Below, piece by piece: positions 16,814 through 23,849 of a stretch of 64,000 nt of DNA. Positions within the stretch are counted from its first letter, which is position 1, and each line of letters opens with the position of its first letter. Source of the stretch: Halovenus rubra (GTDB taxonomy: Archaea > Halobacteriota > Halobacteria > Halobacteriales > Haloarculaceae); assembly GCF_026586665.1 (NCBI RefSeq), contig NZ_JAODIY010000001.1:248001-312000 (forward strand). The letters run 5' to 3'. A program made the translations under genes and the position numbers. The notes below the pieces were generated by a model that was given only the letters and a program-made list of their open reading frames with translations, did not search any database and was not told the origin of the DNA.

Positions 16814-18184
16814 ATGACACCCCCTCCAACTACCAGAAGACGGTTTCTCCGGGCAGCAGGCACACTCTCCGTCGCGGCAGTTGCTGGCTGTCTATCGGAC
16901 TCATCAGACGGGTCCGACGGCGAAGAAATGCCAACAGCAACCGGTGTCGGCGACAAGATTCCATACGACGTGGGTGTCCAACATGACCTGACTGCATGGA
17001 ACCAGTACGATTCCGATTGGGCTGCCCCGAAAACGGCTCCCGAACCGGGCAGCTACGAAGCCGAGATACTGGCAGAAAACCTCGAAATCCCGTGGGATAT
17101 TGCCTTTGCACCCAACGGTGAGCTGTTTGTCACTGAACGGACCGGACGTGTCGTGACTGTCGAACAGAACGGGTATAAGACCGTTTCAGAGCCGGAATCG
17201 GTTGTCGATGCCGAGGCGCTTCCGCCGGGCTCGGAGGAAGATAGCTGGTACGTTGAGGGCGGCGAGGGTGGCCTCCTCGGGATTGCTGTCCACCCCAATT
17301 ATCCCGACGTTCCGCTCGTCTACACCTACTTCACGACCAAGAGCGACGACGAGCGAATCAACCGCGTTGCTGCCTTCGATACGAGTTCCGACGATTCCTG
17401 GACTATCGTCGACAATATTCCGGGTGATTCATATCATAACGGTGGCCGTCTCACCTTTGGACCCGAAAACTATCTGTGGGTAACAGCCGGTGATGGCGAC
17501 CCGGCACTGGACAACCCCGAGGCAATCGCTGACCCCGGAACCCTCGGTGGCAAGATCCTGCGTCTCGAACCAGACGGGGCAGCACCCCAAGATAACCCTG
17601 ACATCGGCCCAGACGCTGACCCTCGGGTGTTCACGTACGGCCACCGGAACCCCCAGGGTGTGGCTTGGTTCCCTGATGGAACGCCGATTATCGCCGAACA
17701 CGGGCCGGGCGGCGGCGACGAGGTAAACGTGCTTCGACCAGGCGGAAACTACGGCTGGCCGAAAGCACGGAACAGCGATGGCTTCGAGTCCTACAAGGGA
17801 ACTGACTACCAGCGACCGGTTGCAAGCGCCTCGTCGTGGGCCCCTTCAGGGTGTCTCTTCTATACGGGCGATTCGATACCCTCACTACAGGGCCGTCTCA
17901 TTGTGGCTGGTCTCATCAGTCAGCAACTCATCGCGTTCACCATCACGCGTGATGGGTCACGATTGACGACCGACCACGAACATCGGCACGCTGCCGACTG
18001 GATGGACAACGACTATCACGCCGCAAGTACGCCGTTGCTTTCCGACGAACTCGGGCGGATTCGACACGTCGAGCAGGGGCCAGATGGTGGCCTGTACGCA
18101 ACGACCTCAAACCGCGACGGCAGAGCAGGTGACGGATTTCCCACCGAGCGAGACGACAAACTCGTACGGATACGGCCGAACTGA
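16814..18184 (+). CDS. PQQ-type glucose/sorbosone dehydrogenase lipoprotein
   Basis: The 456-residue secreted protein has a Tat lipoprotein signal (RRRFLRAAGTLS, lipobox Cys26) and a six-bladed GSDH beta-propeller. It shows ENLEIPWDIAFAPNGELFVTE at the start of the domain, the His in SYHNGGRLTFGP, and TYGHRNPQGVAWFPDG, residues that line the PQQ/substrate pocket in soluble aldose dehydrogenases. It probably oxidises sugars at the cell surface. PQQ synthesis genes are not in the window, so cofactor supply is unknown. Confidence 0.87.
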   Translation: MTPPPTTRRRFLRAAGTLSVAAVAGCLSDSSDGSDGEEMPTATGVGDKIPYDVGVQHDLTAWNQYDSDWAAPKTAPEPGSYEAEILAENLEIPWDIAFAPNGELFVTERTGRVVTVEQNGYKTVSEPESVVDAEALPPGSEEDSWYVEGGEGGLLGIAVHPNYPDVPLVYTYFTTKSDDERINRVAAFDTSSDDSWTIVDNIPGDSYHNGGRLTFGPENYLWVTAGDGDPALDNPEAIADPGTLGGKILRLEPDGAAPQDNPDIGPDADPRVFTYGHRNPQGVAWFPDGTPIIAEHGPGGGDEVNVLRPGGNYGWPKARNSDGFESYKGTDYQRPVASASSWAPSGCLFYTGDSIPSLQGRLIVAGLISQQLIAFTITRDGSRLTTDHEHRHAADWMDNDYHAASTPLLSDELGRIRHVEQGPDGGLYATTSNRDGRAGDGFPTERDDKLVRIRPN

Positions 18185-18333
18185 CTGCTAGTCGTTGTCT
18201 CTTGTCGATGCCGTTGCTGGGTAAACAGAGTGTCGCTACTTTGAGACCCTTTCGGGCTGTCATTTGAGGTGTTTTGCACAGGTTTCCACAGCCTGCGCGG
18301 TGTTTCTCCTCATCTGGGAGTCCAAGGCTCCGG

Positions 18334-19308
18334 TCAGGCGGTAAACGCGCCCGCCACGAGTAACGGGAAGACGAGCGTCGCCTCCGCTTCGACCTGCGTG
18401 TAGTTCGTCTCTTCTTCTTTGATTTTCCCCCACGAGACTGCCTCGTCCGGTGGTGCTCCAGAAAGCGACCCGTCGCCTTCCATTCCGGTCGAGATATAGA
18501 CGGCGTAATCCGCGCCCCCACGGAAGAGATTCGTCATGATTGCGTGGTGTTTCGGGACGCCACCGCCTACAGCAATCAGCCCCGTTGTATCCGCAAGCAG
18601 TCCGTCCTCGATGAGCGAATCGTAATCTTCGAGGATTTCAATACCCACATCCATGTCGTTGCCCCGACGGTAGTAGTAGAGGAAATTCCCGACCTCTGCG
18701 TCAGTTAGGGCCGGACAGTGCACCGGTACATCATTGTCAGCGGCCTGTTTCAGCACCGAGTCCTCGTCGTCGAGTGTCTCTCCGAGTTCCCGTGCAAACG
18801 CTGTCGGTGTCCGGACCGACTCCTCGGCGAAAAAGTCATCAAAGAAGTCGTATAGATACTCCTCCAGCCAGACGTACCGGTCTGACGGAACGTAGATGTT
18901 TCCGAGCCGGTTGATGCCCTGCTCGCGGAGCATCGCTTCGTCAGCATCCCACTCGCCCATCTTGAAGGGCTTTGCTGTCTTAATGACGTCCTCAGTTAGC
19001 GAGCCGGATGTCGTAATAATGACGTCGACGTGACCCTCTCGAACGAGAGCCGCAACTGTCTCGCGAAGCCCGGAAGAAATGATATTCGAGGTGAGCGTGA
19101 GATACATCGTCGCATCGTCCTCTTGCATCTGTTCTGTAATCTCGATTGCCTCAGCGAGCTGTGTCGCCTGGAAACCGGTCGTTGCGTAAGTATCGAGCAG
19201 TTCGTGAACACCAGTCTCGCCCCGGAAATCAGGGCCGCGAACGTCCGGCGTGTCGAGGTCTTCGTCGGTGCCGGGGACGACATGTTCATGCGAGTCGTCG
19301 TTGTCCAT
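18334..19308 (-). CDS. dys: Deoxyhypusine synthase
   Basis: The 324-residue protein matches deoxyhypusine synthase, which moves a 4-aminobutyl group from spermidine (NAD-dependent) to a lysine of translation factor aIF5A; in archaea agmatine-derived routes are also known. The NAD-binding parts TTSGSLTED and AVGGGVPKHH are present, and Lys295 in SWGKIKEEE matches the catalytic lysine. The start at 19308 is supported by a TATA-like element about 27 bases upstream; the frame is open further, but that part is the promoter. Usual length for the family is 310-370 residues. Confidence 0.93.
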   Translation of the reverse strand: MDNDDSHEHVVPGTDEDLDTPDVRGPDFRGETGVHELLDTYATTGFQATQLAEAIEITEQMQEDDATMYLTLTSNIISSGLRETVAALVREGHVDVIITTSGSLTEDVIKTAKPFKMGEWDADEAMLREQGINRLGNIYVPSDRYVWLEEYLYDFFDDFFAEESVRTPTAFARELGETLDDEDSVLKQAADNDVPVHCPALTDAEVGNFLYYYRRGNDMDVGIEILEDYDSLIEDGLLADTTGLIAVGGGVPKHHAIMTNLFRGGADYAVYISTGMEGDGSLSGAPPDEAVSWGKIKEEETNYTQVEAEATLVFPLLVAGAFTA

Positions 19309-19329
19309 ACAGAAACTACGTCGATGAAC

Positions 19330-19340
19330 GGTTTGTATAG
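19330..19340 (-). promoter_or_regulatory. TATA box of deoxyhypusine synthase gene
   Basis: On the minus strand this reads CTATACAAACC, centred about 27 bases before the ATG at 19308; it implies a leaderless transcript. Confidence 0.55.
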
Positions 19341-19449
19341 CTCGGTTTCTGTCTGTGTTCCGGTGTTGGTTGTGGCGAACGTACTTGCCAGCCAGCTTGA
19401 TGTAGAGACTGATACCTGAAGCCGGTATAGCCGTACGGAGATGCAAGGA

Positions 19450-19483
19450 GGAAGCTCCGTGCTTTAGGCGGGAATAATGTCAC
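19450..19483 (+). repeat. Degenerate IS200/IS605 right-end-like sequence
   Basis: The stretch reads GGAAGCTCC, then GCTTTAGG, and ends AATAATGTCAC. It lines up with the intact right end at 22541-22579 (GGAAGCCGC, CCTTCAGG, GGATGTCAC), but the stem no longer pairs well. It is probably the scar of an older insertion of a related element. Confidence 0.45.
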
Positions 19484-19557
19484 TGGACTTTGTGCGTAGT
19501 GTTCTGAGCAGAAAAATAGTGCACACAAATATAACAGAGAGGTCCGTCCCACTCGTA

Positions 19558-19697
19558 TGGCCGAATTTTCTGAGACACAGCTTTTTGCTCTCTCTGTCTG
19601 GTCGCCGCCATACTTGGATTCGGTCTCTCGACTGCATTTTTTGATGGTTCCGGTCTTCTCGTGTCAATTTTCGTCTACGCGGGTATCATCTTAGATC
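19558..19697 (+). pseudogene. Fragment of a small membrane-protein gene, frameshifted and truncated
   Basis: A TATA-like AAATATAA about 27 bases upstream leads to ATG 19558 (MAEFSETQLFALS). That frame soon loses sense, while the next frame reads LVAAILGFGLSTAFFDG and then LLVSIFVYAGIILDQ, a clear pair of membrane helices. A one-base shift near 19590 would join them. The coding sense then ends abruptly where the IS-like hairpin begins at 19699. I read this as the front end of a two-helix membrane protein cut by a mobile element. The family is unknown. Confidence 0.4.
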
Positions 19698-19698
19698 A

Positions 19699-19730
19699 GC
19701 GGGAAATCCCGTCCTTCAGGACGGGAAGGA
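19699..19730 (+). repeat. Solo IS200/IS605 end-like hairpin
   Basis: Perfect stem CCCGTCC (19708-19714) and GGACGGG (19719-19725) with loop TTCA, preceded by GCGGGAAAT. It has the same layout as the tnpB right end at 22541 but lacks the terminal GGATGTCAC and has no transposase gene beside it. Confidence 0.55.
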
Positions 19731-19781
19731 ACGCGTAAGCTTCGGCAATATCCACCGTTTCCGTAGCTAACTGAATACCAA

Positions 19782-20045
19782 TCACTCGGCTCGCGGGTCG
19801 GAAACAAACTCGTAGACCCCTTTGCCTCGGATGTTCTTGATGTGATGGTGTTCTGCTAGACGGACGAGGCGCTGATTGATATACGACCTAGAGACACCAC
19901 CACCTTCAGTTTGTTCAGCTATCACTTCCTCAAGAATTGCGGGCGTTGCCCGCCCTTCGGTTGTGAGGTAGTCAAGTATGATCTTATCCTTCTCGTTCAG
20001 TTTCGTCTCATCCAGCACCATACTCGGAACGTTTTTCCCGCCCAT
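19782..20045 (-). CDS. Winged-helix regulator, phiH1-repressor-like
   Basis: The 87-residue protein is a compact winged helix: NEKDKIILDYLTTEGRATPA (first helices), an extended recognition region VSRSYINQRLVRLAEHH, and the wing IKNIRGKGVYEFV. This is the pattern of the phage phiH1 repressor family, abundant in haloarchaeal genomes and mobile elements. Start at ATG 20045; ATG 20021 is an alternative. It is divergent from the small genes that lead into tnpA-tnpB, and an array of TATCTCT repeats lies in between, so it probably represses one or both directions. Confidence 0.72.
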   Translation of the reverse strand: MGGKNVPSMVLDETKLNEKDKIILDYLTTEGRATPAILEEVIAEQTEGGGVSRSYINQRLVRLAEHHHIKNIRGKGVYEFVSDPRAE

Positions 20046-20071
20046 ACATCGTGGTTCTGGTTGTAGGCTCT

Positions 20072-20115
20072 TATCTCTTACCACTATCTCTTGTTTCTAT
20101 CTCTGGTTAGAGATA
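20072..20115. promoter_or_regulatory. Phased TATCTCT operator array
   Basis: TATCTCT occurs at 20072, 20085 and 20098, exactly 13 bases apart, and the third copy forms a perfect 7-4-7 inverted repeat with AGAGATA at 20109-20115. It lies between the winged-helix gene and the divergent operon, the place for an autoregulatory operator. Confidence 0.65.
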
Positions 20116-20152
20116 GTTAGTGTTAAGTGGCTGGCACTGTTCTATTGTAGTA

Positions 20153-20218
20153 AGCACAGGAGCGGTAGAACGCCGCCGGGTGCGGGAACACCCGCCGACT
20201 GTGCTGGTGACTACCAGC
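20153..20218 (+). other. Structured leader or IS left end with overlapping hairpins
   Basis: AGCACAG (20153-20159) pairs with CTGTGCT (20199-20205) around an inner hairpin CGGGTG/CACCCG (20177-20194). GCTGGT (20203-20208) pairs with ACCAGC (20213-20218) directly before the ATG at 20219. The outer stem and the last hairpin share bases 20203-20205, so they exclude each other. It could be the left end of the IS200/IS605 element or an RNA leader; the sequence does not decide. Confidence 0.45.
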
Positions 20219-20512
20219 ATGAAGAAATCAGACGAGAACACGCTTGAAAGTATCGCACGCGAACTGTACCACGACGCTCAGTACATCGGAACGGACGGCG
20301 ACGACGCGGTTCACTTCTGGAGTCTGTACCACCAGGCCGTCGTCGTGATTGACGACGAGATGGAGACCTACGAACTGGCCGACACGCCACTTTCCACGCT
20401 CGGAGACTGGACCGAGCACACCGAGGCGAAACGCGGTGAGTGGGACGAACTGCTGGTGGCTGACGGCGGCATGGCCGGAGTGATCAACACGGCAATGGAG
20501 GCCGGTGCGTGA
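20219..20512 (+). CDS. Small acidic protein of unknown function upstream of tnpA
   Basis: The 97-residue protein starts MKKSDENTLESIARELYHD and has a mixed alpha/beta look with HFWSLYHQAVVVIDDEMETY, resembling a short sensor-like strand-helix fold. No membrane segment or catalytic motif is seen and I do not recognise the family. Its TGA overlaps the next ATG (TGATG), and the following gene is in turn one base from tnpA, so all four reading frames look like one operon. It may be cargo of the insertion element. Confidence 0.65.
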   Translation: MKKSDENTLESIARELYHDAQYIGTDGDDAVHFWSLYHQAVVVIDDEMETYELADTPLSTLGDWTEHTEAKRGEWDELLVADGGMAGVINTAMEAGA

Positions 20513-20862
20513 TGCAGCGACGTGATGTGCTGACGGCACTGGCAGCGGCTGGATTCCTGCCGACAACAGGCCGCGTATCGGGCCAAGAGATGGACGTTTC
20601 CACTGACGAGTACGGGAGTGGCTGTGTCTCGTTGCCCACGCACGATTCGCTGTGGTCGGCGGTTGATTTCGGTGAGGTAACAGCCGACGACTCGCAACTC
20701 TCGGTGAATGGCCACTGGTCCGACGACGAACCAGCACACGTCGAAGTCCATATCAGCGCCGGATCTGCGTCAGTCACACTCAACCTTTCTCCCAATCAGG
20801 CCCAGAACGTGGCCAGAGACCTCGAATCTGCTGCGGTTGAGGCTGAACAGCGCGGAGACTGA
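20512..20862 (+). CDS. Small exported protein (Tat-like signal) upstream of tnpA
   Basis: The 116-residue protein begins MQRRDVLTALAAAGFLPTTG, a twin-arginine-like signal without a lipobox Cys. The mature part has a beta-rich region (HVEVHISAGSASVTLNLS) and an acidic helix at the end. Function unknown. It overlaps the gene before it by a TGATG junction, and its stop is followed after one base by the tnpA start (TGATATG). Such tight packing leaves no room for a transposon left end between it and tnpA. Confidence 0.62.
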   Translation: MQRRDVLTALAAAGFLPTTGRVSGQEMDVSTDEYGSGCVSLPTHDSLWSAVDFGEVTADDSQLSVNGHWSDDEPAHVEVHISAGSASVTLNLSPNQAQNVARDLESAAVEAEQRGD

Positions 20863-20863
20863 T

Positions 20864-21256
20864 ATGAACTACGACCTTCAGACTGGTTCGCACACGGTGT
20901 ACGCCTGCCAGTACCACCTGGTGACGGTGACAAAGTACCGAACGGCACTGTTGTCGGGAAAGGTACTGAACCGTCTCGAAATACTCGCCCACGACATTGC
21001 GGCCGACCACGGCTGTGAGGTGTCGGATGTCAATGGCGAAGCAGACCACGTACATCTCTTGTTCAGTGCCGAACCAACCACAGACCTCACAGAGTTTATC
21101 AACCACCTCAAAGGCGTCACCTCCCGTAAACTCAGACAAGAGTACACTGGTCTGAAACAGCGACTTCCGAAAGCTCTGTGGCAGCCAGGGTACTTTCTGT
21201 GTACGACTGGACAGGTAACACTGGACGATCTTAGGGAGTACGTGGAGAATCAATGA
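20864..21256 (+). CDS. tnpA: IS200/IS605 transposase TnpA (Y1 HUH)
   Basis: The 130-residue protein is a full-length Y1 transposase: the HUH pair is H62 and H64 in DHVHLLF, and the nucleophile is Tyr126 in LREYVENQ. It cuts and joins single-stranded DNA at subterminal hairpins. The protein ends at the usual ENQ and its TGA overlaps the tnpB start (ATGA). It appears intact. Confidence 0.93.
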   Translation: MNYDLQTGSHTVYACQYHLVTVTKYRTALLSGKVLNRLEILAHDIAADHGCEVSDVNGEADHVHLLFSAEPTTDLTEFINHLKGVTSRKLRQEYTGLKQRLPKALWQPGYFLCTTGQVTLDDLREYVENQ

Positions 21257-22527
21257 GCGCGACCGTCACGAAAACGTTGCAAGCCACGCTCGCCCCGCCG
21301 ACTCAACACAAAGAGCGGAAGTTACGAGAGACGCTGGAGACCTACCGCGAAGCACTCCGAGAGTCGTTCAGTGCCGGTTGTGAGACGCAAAAGGCAGTCA
21401 ACGATATCGTGACGCCCTACGACCTGACCAGCTACGCGAAAGACGCGCTGAAAAACTACGTCCCACAACTCTGTGGTGACACTTACGACGCCGACGAACT
21501 CGACAGCGACCACCCTGTCCGGTTCACTGAGCGCGGATTCAACGTCGACCACTCGCCGGAGCGCGACCACAGTTTTTGCTGGCGAGTCCCTCAGGCAGGA
21601 CGCGGTAATGCGTTCTGGATACCAATTCGTATCAGTCCAGGCCAGCGCGACCTGTGGCACGATTTCCTCGACGGGGACGCCGACGTGGGCGAGTTCCGAT
21701 TGCAACGCCACCGCACGTCCTGGCAGTTGCATGTCACTGTCGAATACGAGGTGCCAGAATCAGACCACGCGGCGACTGACACCGACGTGACACCGGTCGG
21801 GTTCGACATCGGAGAAGCGCATCTGCTAGCGGGCTGTGCCCGCACAGATGATTCTCCGACCGACCCACTACTCGTCAACGGTGGTCGTGCCCGACACCTC
21901 CGTAAGGAGATGCACACGACCCTGAAACGCCTGCAAGAGCGTGATGCCGCTCAATGGCGGATTGACGAACGATTCAGCCACTACCAGAACGCACTCACCG
22001 ATATCGTGGAGAAGGCCAGCCGTCGGGCGGTCGAGTATGCCCAACGCTTCGAGAAACCGGTGATCGTGCTGGAAGACTTGAGCTACATCCGCGAATCACT
22101 CGACTACGGGAAGTGGATGAACCGACGCCTCCACGCATGGGCGTTCGCTCGATTGCAGGGACGCATCGAGGACAAGGCCCGCGAGGCGGGTATCCCGGTC
22201 GAGTACGTCAACGCGGCGTACACGAGTCAGACGTGTCACGAGTGCGGCCACGTCGGGCACCGGAACGGCGACGAGTTCCGGTGTAGCAACGACGAGTGTT
22301 GGGTGTCAGAGTATCACGCAGACATCAATGCGGCGGTCAACATAGCGAACCGCCTAGATCCGTGGGGTGAGAGCCTGCCAGTGAAAGCGGCGGGCGATGA
22401 CATCCCACGGAATGGGTGTGCCTGTGACAGCACCAGGACCCACCGAGAGACGAGCGAGGAATCCTCGCAGATGACGCTCTCGGCATTCCACGGGTCCGAA
22501 CCCTCTGCCAGCACTAACGACACTTAG
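21253..22527 (+). CDS. tnpB: RNA-guided nuclease TnpB of IS200/IS605
   Basis: The 424-residue protein has the split RuvC catalytic residues Asp185 (GFDIGEAH), Glu274 (VLEDLSY) and Asp357 (EYHADINAA), and a zinc finger with Cys328, Cys331, Cys344 and Cys349; the last pair is spaced CxxxxC instead of the common CxxC. The N-terminal helical part is complete. TnpB proteins are guided nucleases that use an RNA from the element's 3' end, so the right-end hairpin just downstream likely belongs to its guide RNA. It appears active as encoded. Confidence 0.92.
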   Translation: MSATVTKTLQATLAPPTQHKERKLRETLETYREALRESFSAGCETQKAVNDIVTPYDLTSYAKDALKNYVPQLCGDTYDADELDSDHPVRFTERGFNVDHSPERDHSFCWRVPQAGRGNAFWIPIRISPGQRDLWHDFLDGDADVGEFRLQRHRTSWQLHVTVEYEVPESDHAATDTDVTPVGFDIGEAHLLAGCARTDDSPTDPLLVNGGRARHLRKEMHTTLKRLQERDAAQWRIDERFSHYQNALTDIVEKASRRAVEYAQRFEKPVIVLEDLSYIRESLDYGKWMNRRLHAWAFARLQGRIEDKAREAGIPVEYVNAAYTSQTCHECGHVGHRNGDEFRCSNDECWVSEYHADINAAVNIANRLDPWGESLPVKAAGDDIPRNGCACDSTRTHRETSEESSQMTLSAFHGSEPSASTNDT

Positions 22528-22540
22528 CTGGTATTCTCAT

Positions 22541-22579
22541 GCCGGGAAGCCGCGCCCTTCAGGGCGCGGAGGATGTCAC
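22541..22579 (+). repeat. Right end of IS element with hairpin; likely 3' scaffold of TnpB guide RNA
   Basis: Perfect 8-base stem CCGCGCCC (22550-22557) and GGGCGCGG (22562-22569), loop TTCA, followed by AGGATGTCAC. In related elements the guide RNA ends in this hairpin region and the bases after the terminus (from about 22580) form the guide. Confidence 0.7.
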
Positions 22580-22915
22580 GTCTGTGCTGCGCTTTCACAC
22601 AGGGTACCAGAGTTAACCGGCTCTGTTCTGTGCCCACCCACAATGCTCCTGTAACACATAGCTGAAACGAGTAATATCTATTTTGACCTATACTTTTCAA
22701 CCACTTCCTACTCTGTCTTGTGGTGAGACCAGCCTGACCAGTCACTGCTTGCCCTGCACTGACCGCTATCTGAGTCCACGAAAACAACTCTCTGACCCAC
22801 TCATAACTATACACGGCTATCAATAGTCCAGTTCCGGCCGGAAAACGCTGGACTGCGTCGATAGCACTTATGCCATGCTTTGGCAGTTACTGCTTACTAT
22901 CGTCTTGAAGAAAAC
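22580..22915. other. Intergenic stretch between IS right end and tRNA gene
   Basis: No gene is supported here; the open frames on both strands lack haloarchaeal composition. The first bases after 22580 would be the TnpB guide. The rest presumably contains the promoter-distal flank of the minus-strand tRNA. Confidence 0.5.
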
Positions 22916-22987
22916 GCGCGACAAGGGATTTGAACCCTTGACCTTCTGGTCCGGAACCAGACGTTCTGTCCACTGAACTAGCCGCGC
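22916..22987 (-). tRNA. tRNA-Arg (anticodon CCG)
   Basis: The minus strand folds into a 72-base tRNA: acceptor GCGCGGC/GTCGCGC (one G-T pair), anticodon stem TCTGG/CCAGA around loop TTCCGGA (anticodon CCG, reads CGG), and T-arm AAGGG-TTCAAAT-CCCTT. No intron is seen and CCA is not encoded. It is placed 336 bases after an insertion element. Confidence 0.93.
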
Positions 22988-23034
22988 TTGTGCCCCTCTA
23001 CTCACTCACAGGGAATAACGATTATCATCCCAGT

Positions 23035-23805
23035 TCAGACATGCTCGTGTGGGAGTAATTCTTCGTCGTCTTGCTCTGCGAGCCATTCGCTGAGTTTACA
23101 CAACTGTTCGGTTGCTGCCTCGAACAACTCTTCACCCTTTTGGGGGGTCGCATCGGTTTGGTCACCGAGCACGCCACAGTCGGTGTTCTCGATTGAGTCA
23201 AAAAACGTCCGTGCGCCAAACTGCCGGCCTGTCTTCGGTCCCCAATCGACAAGTCCATTATCTCGTGCGTCGGTCAGCCTGTTCTCGTGGACCAGCGCAT
23301 TGTTGATATGCATAATCATCGCCGTCTCTTTTGGCCCACCGTGGGGACCGTTCACCTCGAAGAGGTCGTCGACGAGGTCGGGGATACTCTGGTCCCACAT
23401 CCACTCGATTGCGTAGGCTGTCCCGTCTTTGTGGAGGCGACGGCCAACTTCCCGGAGGTGTTCGATGTTGCCGCCGTGAGCGTTCACGAAGATGATTCGG
23501 TCGATACCATGGGACGTCAGATTTCGTGCTAGTGACTCCATATACTCCCGGAACGCCGGCGGGTCGACCCACATCGTCCCGTGAAACTGGCGGTGATGTG
23601 AACTGACGCCGATGTTTACCGTTGGCGTACAGAGATATCCGGACTGCGAGGCTGCTGTACGAGCAAGTGACTCCGCGATGAGATGGTCGGTTCCCTCGGG
23701 CAGGTGTGGGCCGTGCTGTTCCGTCGACCCGACGGGTACCAGCGCGAGTGACTCTTCAGCAAAATACGTTTCGAGGTCTGGCCAGGATTCGGCTCCGAGA
23801 TACAT
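23035..23805 (-). CDS. Creatininase-family metal-dependent amidohydrolase
   Basis: The 256-residue protein has the creatininase metal site: E29 and H31 in STEQHGPH, D40 in GTDH, H110 in NAHGGN and E160 in PHGGPKE. Archaeal members include ArfB, the formamide hydrolase of the riboflavin/F420 pathway, and haloarchaea depend on F420, so that is one candidate. The family also has creatinine and peptide-modification hydrolases, and motif reading cannot choose. Cytosolic; the ATG at 23805 faces the helicase gene on the same strand 44 bases away. Confidence 0.8.
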   Translation of the reverse strand: MYLGAESWPDLETYFAEESLALVPVGSTEQHGPHLPEGTDHLIAESLARTAASQSGYLCTPTVNIGVSSHHRQFHGTMWVDPPAFREYMESLARNLTSHGIDRIIFVNAHGGNIEHLREVGRRLHKDGTAYAIEWMWDQSIPDLVDDLFEVNGPHGGPKETAMIMHINNALVHENRLTDARDNGLVDWGPKTGRQFGARTFFDSIENTDCGVLGDQTDATPQKGEELFEAATEQLCKLSEWLAEQDDEELLPHEHV

Positions 23806-23849
23806 ACCTACCCTCCGGAGTGCTATCCCTAAATACTCTCGGCGGGCTC

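Larger units (their letters stand above)
20864..22579 (+). mobile_element. IS200/IS605-family element (minimal extent)
   Basis: tnpA and tnpB plus the right-end hairpin define the minimal element. The left end is unresolved: it would normally lie just before tnpA, but that space is coding, so it may be at 20153-20218 upstream of two small genes. Confidence 0.75.

Noticed and set aside
19450-20220. Possible CRISPR-like repeats in the accessory patch
   Set aside because: The TATCTCT copies are 7 bases with 13-base steps and no spacers, and the hairpins differ in sequence; no array is present in the window.
22524-22823. 99-codon minus-strand frame after the IS right end
   Set aside because: It covers the transposon terminus hairpin and has a neutral, non-acidic product; most likely chance.
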